Of a DNA stretch of 64,000 bases, positions 46,946-56,036 are shown piece by piece. The position numbers were made by a program, and so were the translations under genes. Under the pieces are notes generated by a model. That model did not search any database and had not been told where the DNA came from. It worked only from the letters and a program-made list of their open reading frames with translations. The first letter of the stretch is position 1. Each line of letters begins with the position of its first letter. This DNA comes from Saccharomonospora azurea NA-128 (GTDB lineage Bacteria; Actinomycetota; Actinomycetes; Mycobacteriales; Pseudonocardiaceae): positions 2,492,018-2,556,017 of the forward strand of contig NZ_CM001466.1 in assembly GCF_000231055.2 (NCBI RefSeq), read 5' to 3'.

Positions 46946-49279
46946 TCAGCGGCAACCACAGCCACGCAGTGCCGCCGCGATGCGGTCGAGTGCCGCGCGT
47001 GCCTTGTTCTGATCCTTCCCGTCCGACATCAGGGCGAACGCCAGCACCCGGTCGTCCTCCGTGAGCACCACACCGGCGAGCGTGTGCACCCCCGAGAGCG
47101 TCCCCGTCTTCGCCCGCACCCAGCCGCGACCGGACTCCGACGCCTCCTCGTCGTAGCGGGGGGCGAGCGTGCCGCTGCCGCCCGCCACCGGCATGCCGAT
47201 CAACAACGGCCGGAGCTTGGCGGTGACCTCGTCGAGCTGCTTCACCCCGCCGTCGTCGTCGGCCGCGGCCAGCTGGATCACCTGGGTCAGGGTCGACGCG
47301 GGCACGGAGTTGCGCGGCGACAGGCCACTGCCGTCGTGCAGCACCACGTCGGAGACGTCGACGCCGTGTCGCCGCAACACGTCGAGCGTGGCGGCGGCAC
47401 CGCCGTCGAACGAACCTTCCCGGTCTTCCGCGGCGGCCACCTGCCGCGCCAGGACCTCGCCCAGCAGGTTGTCGGACTCCACGAGCGTGTGCCGCACCAG
47501 TTCGTCCACCGGCGCCGACCACACCTCGCCCAGCACCGTGGCGTTCTCCGGGGCCTTCGTCTCGCCCCCGACCTCGGCGCCGAGGCGCTCGGCGAACTCC
47601 TCGGCCAGGTTGCCCGCCGGGTCGGACTGTCCCATCGACGCCTTGTTCTTCGGATCCGTGCGTCCGCCGTCGAGCATCGCGGGCTGCACCTTGACCATGA
47701 ACGTCGACGGCACGTCGTCCGGCGCCCACCCGGCACCGGTCTCCGGACCGGTGTAGGCGGACAGGTCCAGCTCGACCCGCTCGACGGCGCCTCCGGTGGC
47801 CTCCTTCACCTGGGCCACGAGGTCGTCGAGGTGCGCCGCGCCCGGGAAGATCGACTCCTCGCCCGGAGGCAGGGACGACAGGGTGACGTCGCCACCGCCG
47901 ACCAGGACCACCGTGCCGGGTTCGGCTCCCTCCACGACCCTGGTCGGCAGCCGCATGTCGTGATCGAGCGCGAGCAACGCGGCGGCGCTGACGAGCACCT
48001 TGGTGGTCGACGCGGGCGTGGCCGGTGTGTCCGCACCGCGCTCCCACAGCACCTGGCCCGTCGCGGGGTCCACGACGCTGCCGTGAAGCTCACCGAGGTC
48101 CGAATCCGACGCGAGCCCGTCGATGGCGGCGGCGACGCCCTGCGGGGTGGGCGCGGCACCGGAGGCCGACGCCCCGCTCAGCGCGAGTCGGACGTCGCGG
48201 GGCTCCGGCGGATCGGCCAGCGGGGCGTTCGGCGCCCACGGCAGACCGAGCCGGTTCGACACGGGCGGCAGCGCCAGCGTGACGCCCGCGGCCAGCAGCA
48301 GCACCACCCCGACCGAGACGGCCACGAGCAGGCGTCGGCGTCGCGGCCTGCCACCGTCCCCCGCCGCGGAGCTCTCGTGGTCCGGCGGATCGGTCGGCGT
48401 GGCGGGTTCGGACGCGTGCGCGTCCGCCGGTACCACGGCCTGGGTGCCGGTGTCCGGAGCTCCGAGAGGCCGGGCCGGGCCGTGGTGCCCCTCGACTCCC
48501 TGCGGTCGCTGCCGACCGTGCGCTGCGGGAGCACCGTGAGCGGGGCCGCCGTGAGTGGGACCACCGGACGGCACCGCCTGTTGCTCGCCGGTGCCGTCCG
48601 GGCCGATCCGTTGCGGCCACGCCTGCCTTCCCGCGGGCGGGACGGCACTCGGCTGCGGCCGCGGAGGCGCGGGCGAGCGGTGTGGCCAGGCGTCCGGTCC
48701 CGGGCTCTGCCGCTCGACCGGCTGCTGCGGGGCCGGGCTCTGCTCGACCGGGTGCTGCGGCGGCCGCGGTGGGCTCTCGTACCGGCGCTGCGGCTGCGAC
48801 GGCTGCGACGACTGCGACGACTGCGACGGCGGCGCGTGTGACGCGCGCGATACGTGCGACGCCCCGCCCGAGTGCGGATGCTGCGACTGCCACTCCTGCG
48901 AGTACGGCACACGCTGTGTCTGCTGCGAGTGGTTCGCCTGCTGTGCCTGCTCCGGGCTCGACCGCTGCTGCCTCTGTCCCACCGGCGTCACGGGCTCCGA
49001 CTGAGCCGACTGTTCCGGCTGCGTGGACTGCGCCGGTTGCGACGGCCGCTCGTCGGCGGGCTCGTCGGCCTCCGGCCACGAGTGGTCGTCCGGCGTCGAG
49101 GTCGACTCGCCGCCGTTCTCCCCGGTCGTGGGCGAAGCGGATTCGCCACCGGCATTCGTGGGAATGCTCACTCTGACTGTCGTCTGCTGCGACGAAGAGT
49201 CAGACTTGTCCGGCGCGTCTTCGGGATCATGGTCGGCGGACGGCCATCTCGGACCCGAATTGTCTCCGGCGTCAGGCAA
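46946..49279 (-). CDS. dacB: D-alanyl-D-alanine carboxypeptidase/endopeptidase (DacB, PBP4 type)
   Basis: A 777-residue S13-family penicillin-binding protein. About 315 residues at the N-terminus are disordered, rich in Gln, Ser, Pro and His, and predicted cytoplasmic. One transmembrane helix follows (LLVAVSVGVVLLLAAGVTLA). The catalytic domain then lies outside the cell: Ser424 in STTK, SDN (SxN) in VESDNLLGEVL, and KTG in VRAKTGTLSG. The start is TTG 49279 with AGGAGG at the right spacing. The catalytic part matches homologues in size; the N-terminal extension is what makes it long. Confidence 0.93.
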   Translation of the reverse strand: MPDAGDNSGPRWPSADHDPEDAPDKSDSSSQQTTVRVSIPTNAGGESASPTTGENGGESTSTPDDHSWPEADEPADERPSQPAQSTQPEQSAQSEPVTPVGQRQQRSSPEQAQQANHSQQTQRVPYSQEWQSQHPHSGGASHVSRASHAPPSQSSQSSQPSQPQRRYESPPRPPQHPVEQSPAPQQPVERQSPGPDAWPHRSPAPPRPQPSAVPPAGRQAWPQRIGPDGTGEQQAVPSGGPTHGGPAHGAPAAHGRQRPQGVEGHHGPARPLGAPDTGTQAVVPADAHASEPATPTDPPDHESSAAGDGGRPRRRRLLVAVSVGVVLLLAAGVTLALPPVSNRLGLPWAPNAPLADPPEPRDVRLALSGASASGAAPTPQGVAAAIDGLASDSDLGELHGSVVDPATGQVLWERGADTPATPASTTKVLVSAAALLALDHDMRLPTRVVEGAEPGTVVLVGGGDVTLSSLPPGEESIFPGAAHLDDLVAQVKEATGGAVERVELDLSAYTGPETGAGWAPDDVPSTFMVKVQPAMLDGGRTDPKNKASMGQSDPAGNLAEEFAERLGAEVGGETKAPENATVLGEVWSAPVDELVRHTLVESDNLLGEVLARQVAAAEDREGSFDGGAAATLDVLRRHGVDVSDVVLHDGSGLSPRNSVPASTLTQVIQLAAADDDGGVKQLDEVTAKLRPLLIGMPVAGGSGTLAPRYDEEASESGRGWVRAKTGTLSGVHTLAGVVLTEDDRVLAFALMSDGKDQNKARAALDRIAAALRGCGCR

Positions 49280-49433
49280 AGTCCCTCCTCGCGGTCAAGA
49301 GGGCAGACGTCACATTTGCACACCTGCGTGCCGCGCCCACCCGGTGCGTGGTCCACACTAGTGAAGACCGAAGTGATCATGTTCTAGCCGCCCGGAAGAG
49401 CAGCGGCACGAGAGACGAGTCAGCGAGGACGGC

Positions 49434-49943
49434 GTGGAGTTCGACGTCACGATCGAGATCCCCAAGGGGGAGCGCAACAAGTACGAGGTGGACCACGAGA
49501 CGGGGCGCATCCGGCTTGACCGGACCCTGTTCACGGCCACGCAGTATCCGGCCGACTACGGGTTCATCGACGACACGCTGGGTCAGGACGGCGACCCGCT
49601 CGACGTGCTCGTTCTCGTGCAGGAGCCCACGTTCCCCGGCTGCCTGATCCGGTGCAGGGCCATCGGCATGTTCCGCATGACCGACGAGAAGGGGCCGGAC
49701 GACAAGGTCCTGGCCGTGCCGTCGGACGACCCGCGGATGGAGCACCTGCGCGACATCCACCACCTGAACGAGTTCCACAAGCTCGAGATCGAGCACTTCT
49801 TCCAGGTCTACAAGGACCTGGAGCCCGCCAAGAGCGTCGAGGGTTCCTCCTGGGTGAGCCGCGCCGAGGCCGAGGCGGAGATCAACCGGTCGTACGACCG
49901 TGAGGCGGCCCGCCTGAAGGAGCAGTCCGCCGAGCAGAAGTGA
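49434..49943 (+). CDS. ppa: inorganic pyrophosphatase
   Basis: A 169-residue family I soluble pyrophosphatase that hydrolyses PPi to two phosphates. [18 protein letters not shown], the signature [20 protein letters not shown] with its catalytic Asp cluster, and [20 protein letters not shown] are present. GTG 49434 is preceded by AGGA. It is divergent from dacB. A membrane pyrophosphatase (hppA, 60605-62890) in the same window adds an ion-pumping route for PPi. Confidence 0.97.
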   Translation: MEFDVTIEIPKGERNKYEVDHETGRIRLDRTLFTATQYPADYGFIDDTLGQDGDPLDVLVLVQEPTFPGCLIRCRAIGMFRMTDEKGPDDKVLAVPSDDPRMEHLRDIHHLNEFHKLEIEHFFQVYKDLEPAKSVEGSSWVSRAEAEAEINRSYDREAARLKEQSAEQK

Positions 49944-49964
49944 TCTGCGGTTTCGCCTGACTTC

Positions 49965-50003
49965 GGACAGGGCCCCGTCGCGCGGTGCGGCGGGGCCCTG
50001 TCC
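49965..50003 (+). terminator. ppa terminator hairpin
   Basis: GGACAGGGCCCCG (49965-49977) pairs perfectly with CGGGGCCCTGTCC (49991-50003), starting 21 nt after the ppa stop. A 13-nt loop separates the arms; GTCTCTCG follows. Confidence 0.8.
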
Positions 50004-50046
50004 GTCTCTCGTGGGGCGGCGCGTACCCGGTGTCCCGATGTTCGGG

Positions 50047-50571
50047 CTACGGCTGGACCTCCTCCACGCCCTCGGCGTGCCTGCGCGCGAGCTCGCGGTA
50101 GACCGCGGCGTTGTGGTCGACCCACGCGGTCGCCGTGGCGGTGAGCGGCGTGAAGTCCTTCGCCGGGCTGCCCTTCGCGATCGTCTCCTCGGGCACCTGA
50201 GTGTTCGGGGTGACGGTGGCGCCCGCGGCGACGAGGCTGCGCCTGCCCACCACGGCCTTGTCGAGCACCACGGACCCGTTGCCGATCAACGCCTGCTCGC
50301 CGATGGTGCAGTCGTGGACGATGCAGGAGTGTCCGATGGTCGCGCGGGGACCGATCTCGCACACCCCGTCGTTGACGTGGACCACGGTGTTGTCCTGGAT
50401 GTTGGCGCCCTCGCGGACCACGATCCGGCCGAAGTCGCCGCGGAGCACGGCGCCGTACCGCACGGAGGCCCCCTTCTCCACGACCACGTCGCCGACCAGC
50501 GTCGCGGTGGGGGCGATCCAGGCTTCCGGGTGCACGGTGGGGCTCACGCCCTCGAACGAGAACAGCGGCAT
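50047..50571 (-). CDS. gamma-carbonic anhydrase family protein
   Basis: A 174-residue left-handed beta-helix protein with hexapeptide repeats. The predicted metal ligands are His in NTVVHV and the His pair in GHSCIVHDC, as in gamma-class carbonic anhydrases and YrdA/PaaY proteins. The order of repeats (WIAPTATLVGDVVVEKG, ASVRYGAVLRGDF) is classical. Catalysis is not certain for this branch, because many members lack measurable activity. It ends 44 bp after the convergent ppa terminator. The tRNA-Thr gene is upstream on the same strand. Confidence 0.92.
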   Translation of the reverse strand: MPLFSFEGVSPTVHPEAWIAPTATLVGDVVVEKGASVRYGAVLRGDFGRIVVREGANIQDNTVVHVNDGVCEIGPRATIGHSCIVHDCTIGEQALIGNGSVVLDKAVVGRRSLVAAGATVTPNTQVPEETIAKGSPAKDFTPLTATATAWVDHNAAVYRELARRHAEGVEEVQP

Positions 50572-50621
50572 ACGCTCACCCTACGGTCCAGCGACGGCCG
50601 CGACGATCACCGGAAAACGAA

Positions 50622-50650
50622 GAGGCCCCCTCCGCGGTGGAGGGGGCCTC
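50622..50650 (-). terminator. terminator behind tRNA-Thr
   Basis: A perfect 12-bp inverted repeat (GAGGCCCCCTCC / GGAGGGGGCCTC) with a 5-nt loop lies 7 nt after the tRNA 3' end. In the tRNA's direction it is followed by TCTTCGTTTTCC, so it looks like a conventional terminator. Confidence 0.85.
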
Positions 50651-50657
50651 TCGTCGG

Positions 50658-50731
50658 AGCCGCCTGGGGGAATCGAACCCCCGACCTGCTCATTACGAGT
50701 GAGCCGCTCTGGCCGACTGAGCTAAGGCGGC
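50658..50731 (-). tRNA. tRNA-Thr (anticodon CGT)
   Basis: The minus strand folds into a complete cloverleaf: acceptor GCCGCCT/AGGCGGC, D-stem GCTC/GAGC, anticodon stem GCTCA/TGAGC around the loop CTCGTAA, and T-stem GGGGG/CCCCC with TTCGATT. The anticodon CGT reads Thr codon ACG. The discriminator base is T and CCA is not encoded, since CCG follows. Length is 74 nt. Confidence 0.97.
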
Positions 50732-50857
50732 GCGGGGCGAACCCGGCTGCTCACGAGTATAACCATCCCGTTTCTCGCGTCACCCACGGGGGCGGGCGTC
50801 GTTGATCGACATGCCGGCACCTCCGCCGGCACGTCGGTCACCAGGAGGACTGTCCGC

Positions 50858-52543
50858 ATGCGCCGGAAGCGGCACCGCCGCGCTCACGTCTTCGCTCTGC
50901 CCACGGCGGCTTCGTTGCTCGTGCTCCTCGCCGCGCCCGCCGCCGCGCAGACCGTTCCCACCACACCTCCACCGGTTCCCGCCGAGGAGGGCCAGCCACC
51001 GATCTCCTCGGAGACCAAGCCCCCGGGGCGGATCATGGCGGAGGCGGGGACCGCGCTGGGCGTGCTGCGGCTCCTGCCCGAGGCGATGGAAGCCGACGCG
51101 ACCATGCCGGGCTGGGCCGCGGACCTGCCGAAGCAGTCGGTGCTGGAAGGCGGCATCGGCCTGTCGTACGCACGCGCCGACAGCGAGTCGCAGTTCGCCT
51201 ACGAACGCTCGGTCGCCGAGGCTTCTCCGGCCGGGCTCTCGGTCGCCGGGCACAGTCCCCAGACACCCGGGTCCGCCGTGCAGACGGCGCTGCCGGACAA
51301 CGACAAAGCGCTGTCCACCGGGCTGGAAGGCCCGGACAACCCGCTGGTGAACGTGAGCGCGCTGCACGGCCGGGCGCACGCCCGGTGGGACGAGGCCCTC
51401 GGGCCGTGCGTGGGCACGATCGCCGACGCCGGCACGTCCGCGGCGAGCCTGTCGCTGGTGAACGCGATCCCCACGATGCCGGACACCAGCCGCGCCGCCG
51501 CGGCCGGAGGCGAACTCGGCGAGGCGCTGGAGCAACTGCCGGGCTCGCTCGCCAACCTGGGCGGGCTGCTCTCCGGGACGAAGTCGGACGGCACCGGCTC
51601 CCTGGTGAGCGTGGACAAGGCCCTGTCCACCCGGTCGGTCGTGCGCCTGGTGGACCTCGAAGGCGGCTCCGCCGAGCGCAAGGCCGTCGAAGCGATCTCC
51701 ACCCTCCAGGCCGGGCGGATCGACATCCTCAAGGGCACTCCGCTCGGGCTGACCGTCAAGGTCGCCGCCCAGCCCACCCTGCGCGTGGTGTCGACGGGCG
51801 ACGCGGAGACCTCCACGGTCGACTACACCGCGCCGGTCCTCACGGTCGAGCGCAACGGCAAGACGCTGTTCACCCTCGACGCGGCGAACCCCACCGCGGA
51901 CATCCCCGTCGGCCTGCCCTCGCCCGAGCTGAGGACGCTCCCCGGCTACGAGGACGTCGCGGACGCTCCCGTGATCGGCGAGGTCGCCGAACGGGCCGAC
52001 GGCGCCGTGACGACGCTGTCCGACGACGCGGCGAAGCGCGTGCTCGACATCGGTGTGCTGCGCCTCAGCATCGCCGAGCTCGACGAGCGGGCGGAGACGG
52101 TCACGACGCCGTTCGCCGGGCACCGCGTGTCGGCGCTGGCCCGCATGCTCGACGTCCGCGTCCTCCCGACGGAGCGTTTGAAGAACCTGCTGCCCGACGA
52201 CCTGGCCGCCACACTGCCGTCGGCGCTGGCGCAGGTGTCGGTCGGCGAGCAGAGCGCGAACGCCTACGCGCCCGAAGGCGGTGTGGACTGCTCGGCGCCG
52301 GTGCAACCCGTCGCGAACGACGGCGCGAACGACACCGCCGCGCCTCCTGCCGCACCGCCCGCGAACCGGTCCGACGTGCCCACCGTCCTCGCGCACACCA
52401 ACGCCGCGTACTCGGCGGTCCCGTTGTTCTGGACCGGCACGGCCCTGCTCCTGGTCGGAGTGGTGCTGGTGGCCGCTCTGCCGAACCGGCCGCACAGAGT
52501 CCCCGCCCCCGTGAGGCCGTCACCCCGCCCCCGCGGCGAGTGA
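50858..52543 (+). CDS. secreted protein with C-terminal membrane anchor, function unknown
   Basis: 561 residues. An N-terminal Sec signal peptide (HVFALPTAASLLVLLAAPAA, cleavage near AAAQT) is followed by a large extracytoplasmic region with no recognised domain. Near the end there is a Pro/Ala-rich linker and one transmembrane helix (VPLFWTGTALLLVGVVLVAA), then a short basic tail. Only two Cys are present (near residues 182 and 480), possibly disulphide-linked. ATG 50858 has a clear AGGAGG. It resembles the cell-surface proteins often found near holB in this bacterial group. No catalytic motif is visible. Confidence 0.75.
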   Translation: MRRKRHRRAHVFALPTAASLLVLLAAPAAAQTVPTTPPPVPAEEGQPPISSETKPPGRIMAEAGTALGVLRLLPEAMEADATMPGWAADLPKQSVLEGGIGLSYARADSESQFAYERSVAEASPAGLSVAGHSPQTPGSAVQTALPDNDKALSTGLEGPDNPLVNVSALHGRAHARWDEALGPCVGTIADAGTSAASLSLVNAIPTMPDTSRAAAAGGELGEALEQLPGSLANLGGLLSGTKSDGTGSLVSVDKALSTRSVVRLVDLEGGSAERKAVEAISTLQAGRIDILKGTPLGLTVKVAAQPTLRVVSTGDAETSTVDYTAPVLTVERNGKTLFTLDAANPTADIPVGLPSPELRTLPGYEDVADAPVIGEVAERADGAVTTLSDDAAKRVLDIGVLRLSIAELDERAETVTTPFAGHRVSALARMLDVRVLPTERLKNLLPDDLAATLPSALAQVSVGEQSANAYAPEGGVDCSAPVQPVANDGANDTAAPPAAPPANRSDVPTVLAHTNAAYSAVPLFWTGTALLLVGVVLVAALPNRPHRVPAPVRPSPRPRGE

Positions 52544-52588
52544 CGGGCCCGGGCCGCCCCTCGCGCCGGCAGGAGCGGCCCGGGTCAC
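52540..52588. terminator. hairpin between the membrane-anchored protein gene and holB
   Basis: CCCGGGCCGC (52548-52557) pairs with GCGGCCCGGG (52575-52584), and flanking GTGAC/GTCAC adds to the stem. It straddles the plus-strand stop codon and lies just before the convergent holB stop, so it can serve both genes. Confidence 0.65.
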
Positions 52589-52606
52589 TCCGGCGCGTGG
52601 ACTCGG

Positions 52607-53824
52607 TCAGCCTTCCCGAAGAGTGGTCAGCATGGCCTCGACGGCGATGCGGGGCTTGACGTTCCAGCCGATGGCGTCGCGGCAGGCCAACACGGCTTCG
52701 AGCCGGCGCAGCGCCGACACCGCACCCCACTCCCGGGCCGCGGTTCGCGACTGCTCCGCGAAGTCGGGATGGATCAACGCCGCGGACGCGCCGCTGGCCT
52801 GCACCAGCACGTCGCGGTAGAACCCGGCGAGGTCGACGAGCGCGAGGTCGAGCGTGTCCCGCTGGGTCCTGGTGGCCCTCGACTTCTGCCGCTTCTCCAG
52901 CGCCCGGACGGCGGCGTCGGCGGCCCGCTTGGCGGCCGCCACGCCCTTGCCGGTGCCGCCGGACCCCATCGCGGTCCGCAGCGCGTCCTGCTCCGCCTCG
53001 TCGCGAGCCTTGCTCTCCTCGGTCGCGTCGGCCTCCGCCGTCGCGATCAGCTCGTCGGCACACCGGAACACGTCCTCGGCGCGCCGCAGCCCGAGCGGGA
53101 TGCGCAGCACGGCCGCCCTCCGTTCCCGGGCGCTGTCGTCCGTGGCCAACCGCCGGGCGCGCCCGACATGACCGCCACACACCGAGGCCGCCCATCGGGC
53201 CCGTTCGGGGTCGATGCCGTCCCGTTCCACGAGCACGGTCGCGATCGGCTCCGGAGCCGGGGTGCGCAGGTTCACCAGCCTGCAGCGCGAGCGGATGGTC
53301 ACGCTCACGTCGTCGGGATGGTCGGACGGCGCGCACAGCAGGAACACCGTCCGGTCCGGGGGTTCCTCGACCGCCTTGAGCAGAGCGTTGGACGCTCCCT
53401 CGGTGAGCCGGTCGGCGTCCTCGATGATCACGATCTGCCAGTGGCCGGTGGTCGGTCGGCGCGCCGCCGCCTGCACGAGTGCCCGCATCTCGGCCACCGA
53501 GATCGACAACCCCTCCGGCGCGACCACCTTCACGTCCGCGTGCGTACCGGCGAGCGCCGTCCGGCAGCCCTGACACTCACCGCACCCGCCGTCGACCAGG
53601 CACTGCAACGCCGCCGCGAAGGTGCGGGCCGCCACCGATCGCCCCGAGCCGGGCGGGCCGGTGAACAGCCAGGCGTGGGTCATCGCGCCGTGGTCGTCGG
53701 TGCGGCCGGACACGAGCGCCGTCGCCGACTCGGCCGCGGCCGCGAGGATGTCCACGGCCGGTTCCTGACCCACCAGCTGCGACCACACCCGGCCCAGTCG
53801 GCCGGTCGTCGTCGCGCTCGTCAC
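52607..53824 (-). CDS. holB: DNA polymerase III subunit delta' (HolB)
   Basis: A 405-residue clamp-loader subunit. VWSQLVGQEPAVDILAAAA begins the AAA+ domain. The P-loop is GPPGSGRS, with Arg in place of the catalytic Lys, which fits delta' being a non-hydrolysing subunit. The zinc module is CGECQGC with an earlier Cys. IIEDADRLTEGASNALLKAVEEPP and TIRSRCRLVNLR are further markers. GTG 53824 overlaps the fusion gene's stop by 4 bp, the tmk-holB order known from many bacteria. Confidence 0.95.
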   Translation of the reverse strand: MTSATTTGRLGRVWSQLVGQEPAVDILAAAAESATALVSGRTDDHGAMTHAWLFTGPPGSGRSVAARTFAAALQCLVDGGCGECQGCRTALAGTHADVKVVAPEGLSISVAEMRALVQAAARRPTTGHWQIVIIEDADRLTEGASNALLKAVEEPPDRTVFLLCAPSDHPDDVSVTIRSRCRLVNLRTPAPEPIATVLVERDGIDPERARWAASVCGGHVGRARRLATDDSARERRAAVLRIPLGLRRAEDVFRCADELIATAEADATEESKARDEAEQDALRTAMGSGGTGKGVAAAKRAADAAVRALEKRQKSRATRTQRDTLDLALVDLAGFYRDVLVQASGASAALIHPDFAEQSRTAAREWGAVSALRRLEAVLACRDAIGWNVKPRIAVEAMLTTLREG

Positions 53825-55920
53825 TGTCGCGTCACCTCTTCCTGGGTGGTCGGCGGCAGCGCCACCTTCCCGGAAAGCGCGCCCCACACCGACGTCCGCA
53901 CCCGCTCGGCCACCTCGTCCGCCGTGCCCTCGGCCTCGACCACCACGTAGCGGTCCGGCGCGGAGGCCGCCATCTCCGCCAGCATCTCCTGCACCCTCCA
54001 ATGGTGCTCCGCCGTGTTGGTCGACTGCGTACTCCCCTCGCCGGGGTCCGCGTCGAGCAGCACCGTGAGGTCCGGGCGCAGGCGGCCCGTGGCCCAGTCG
54101 GTGAGTCCCTCCAGCTCGGCGACGTCGAGCTCCGCGAGCGCGGACAGGTGCGCCAGGGGCGTGTCCACGAAGCGTTCCATCACGACGATCGCGCCGCTGT
54201 CGAGGGCCGGTCGGACGTCGCGTTCCACGATGTCCGCTCGCACCGCCGCGGCGGCCAACGCCTTCGCGCGCGCCCCACCGAGTGACGCTCCCGAGACGAG
54301 CGAGGTCAGCCGCTCGTCGTCCAGAGCCGGGTCGGCGGCCAGCACCACGGGCTGCGACCCGTCACGCAGCCATGCCGCGAGCCGCGCCGCCTGCACCTCG
54401 GTGTCGGCGGCGGTGGTGCCCTCCAACGCGATGAGGATGCCGCTGGAGCGACGGGGACGTCGCCGGATGACGTTGCGCAGGTCGGCGAAGATCGGCTCGG
54501 TACGCCGCGAGTCCATCTGGCGATACGCGATGACACCGACGAGCGCGGCCAACAACCCGCCGGCCAACAGCACCGGTCTGGTGCCGTCGATGGTGATCAC
54601 ATTGCCCCACACGACCACCTTGCGCGGCTTCACCAGACCGATCAGGCCGGGCACCGCCGAGGTCGTCCCGAAGATGATGATCTTGAGGAGCGACTGGTAG
54701 ATCGCGTTGATGCGGCCGCGGATGCTGTCGTCGATCTGCGAACCGATGATCGTGATGCCGGTGAGGAACGCGCCTCCCGCGCAGGCTCCGACCAGCGCCA
54801 CCGCCACGAGCGCCACCGCGAGGTGCGGCGCCAGCGCGACGATGACGAGCGCGAGCCCCGCCACCACGATCCCGAGGCCGAACAGCCGCTCGTGGGGCAG
54901 CCTGCGCGCGAGCTTCGGAGCGCCCGCGAGACCGACGGCCGCCCCGATGAACACCGCCACGAACAGCAGACCGAACGACGCGTCGCCACCGCCGAGACTC
55001 GACGAGTACGGCTTGGCCGACCCGATCACGGCGCCGCCCGCGGCGAACGCACCGACCATGCCGATCAGCAGACCGCGGATCAACGGCGTGCTCTTCACGA
55101 ACCGGACGCCGTCCCGCACCATGCTGCGGAACCCGCCCGACTCCTCGTCGTCCCGCCGCGGCTTGCGCACCACGGCCTCGTCGCCGGCCCGCGGCATCGG
55201 ATGCACGTTGCGCAGCGACAGCTCCGGGATGCGCACGATCAGCAACGCGCTGGCCAGGTACAACAGGCCGTTCAGGACGACGACGATCTTCGCGGTGCCG
55301 AACTCCCCCAGCAGGTCCGGCGGCAGGTGGAACGTCGTCTGGATACCGGTGAGAATCGCGTAGATTCCGGCTCCGGTGACGACGGCGACCCCGTACGTCA
55401 TCACCATTCCGAGCTGGTTCGCCGTTTCGACCTGATCCCGTCGGCGAAGCAGATTGGGCACCGCCGCATCCTTCGACGGAATCCACATCATGGCCGCGGA
55501 TCCGACGAGGAAGTTGGCGATGAACAACCACAACGGGGTGCCGACGATGGCAATCGAAATGAGCAAACCGAAACGCACGAGGTCGGCGATCACCATGACC
55601 TTGCGCCGGTCGAAACGGTCGGCGAGCATTCCCCCGAGCGGGGCGAACAGAAGACCGGGAAGCAACTGGGTCAGGACGATCCCGGCGAAAGCGAAGTTCT
55701 GAGCCGTGTAGTCGTCGGTCAGCTTCGTGACCAGTCCTGTCAACGCGAGCAGAGAAAGCCAGTCGGCCACGCTGCACAGAAACGTGACGCCCCAGAGCCG
55801 CCGGAACGGCCGAATAGCCAGGACCCGGCGCACTCTGCTCAAGGTGGACGCCTCGTTCGACGCGGTCGACCGCGCCTCGGCGTCCCCTGCCCCCTGCTGC
55901 GACTCGTTGATGGACCCCAC
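53821..55920 (-). CDS. MFS transporter fused to a thymidylate kinase-like domain
   Basis: A 699-residue fusion. Residues ~30-465 are a 12-helix major-facilitator transporter (VLAIRPFRRLWGVTFLCSV; GGMLADRFDRRKVMVIADLV with the MFS motif-A loop). Residues ~490-690 resemble thymidylate kinase (ILIALEGTTAADTEVQAARL; VVMERFVDTPLAHL; LDVAELEGLTDWATGRLRPD; LLDADPGEG). The usual kinase P-loop GxDGAGKS/T is replaced by LEGTTAADTEV at residues 499-509, with no Lys, and the DRY/DRF motif is ERF. The domain may therefore be catalytically dead. The first gene of a pair with holB, it takes the position of tmk. Confidence 0.88.
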   Translation of the reverse strand: MGSINESQQGAGDAEARSTASNEASTLSRVRRVLAIRPFRRLWGVTFLCSVADWLSLLALTGLVTKLTDDYTAQNFAFAGIVLTQLLPGLLFAPLGGMLADRFDRRKVMVIADLVRFGLLISIAIVGTPLWLFIANFLVGSAAMMWIPSKDAAVPNLLRRRDQVETANQLGMVMTYGVAVVTGAGIYAILTGIQTTFHLPPDLLGEFGTAKIVVVLNGLLYLASALLIVRIPELSLRNVHPMPRAGDEAVVRKPRRDDEESGGFRSMVRDGVRFVKSTPLIRGLLIGMVGAFAAGGAVIGSAKPYSSSLGGGDASFGLLFVAVFIGAAVGLAGAPKLARRLPHERLFGLGIVVAGLALVIVALAPHLAVALVAVALVGACAGGAFLTGITIIGSQIDDSIRGRINAIYQSLLKIIIFGTTSAVPGLIGLVKPRKVVVWGNVITIDGTRPVLLAGGLLAALVGVIAYRQMDSRRTEPIFADLRNVIRRRPRRSSGILIALEGTTAADTEVQAARLAAWLRDGSQPVVLAADPALDDERLTSLVSGASLGGARAKALAAAAVRADIVERDVRPALDSGAIVVMERFVDTPLAHLSALAELDVAELEGLTDWATGRLRPDLTVLLDADPGEGSTQSTNTAEHHWRVQEMLAEMAASAPDRYVVVEAEGTADEVAERVRTSVWGALSGKVALPPTTQEEVTRQ

Positions 55921-56036
55921 CCCATAACACTCGGCCCTGCCGTGCGCTCAGGGTAGCGCCGCGCTGTGAACACACGCTGACGAGCCGGGGGCATCACCGA
56001 ACGTGAACACAACGGCACTAATGGTGTGCGGGGCGT

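Noticed and set aside
48770..48850. Short tandem-like GACTGCGACGA repeats suggesting a CRISPR or VNTR
   Set aside because: They encode Ser/Gln runs in the DacB tail; the units are imperfect and there is no spacer structure. No CRISPR array is seen in the window.
48555..49004. A plus-strand frame with a striking Cys-rich protein (repeats of CDDCD and GCCG)
   Set aside because: It is the antisense reading of the Gln/Ser-rich N-terminal tail of dacB; repeated GCA/GCG-type complements of Gln and Ala codons give the cysteines. No start signal or independent evidence.
50622..50731. tRNA-Thr as an integration site for a mobile element
   Set aside because: No duplicate of the tRNA 3' end and no integrase gene is seen nearby; it is followed directly by its terminator and housekeeping genes.
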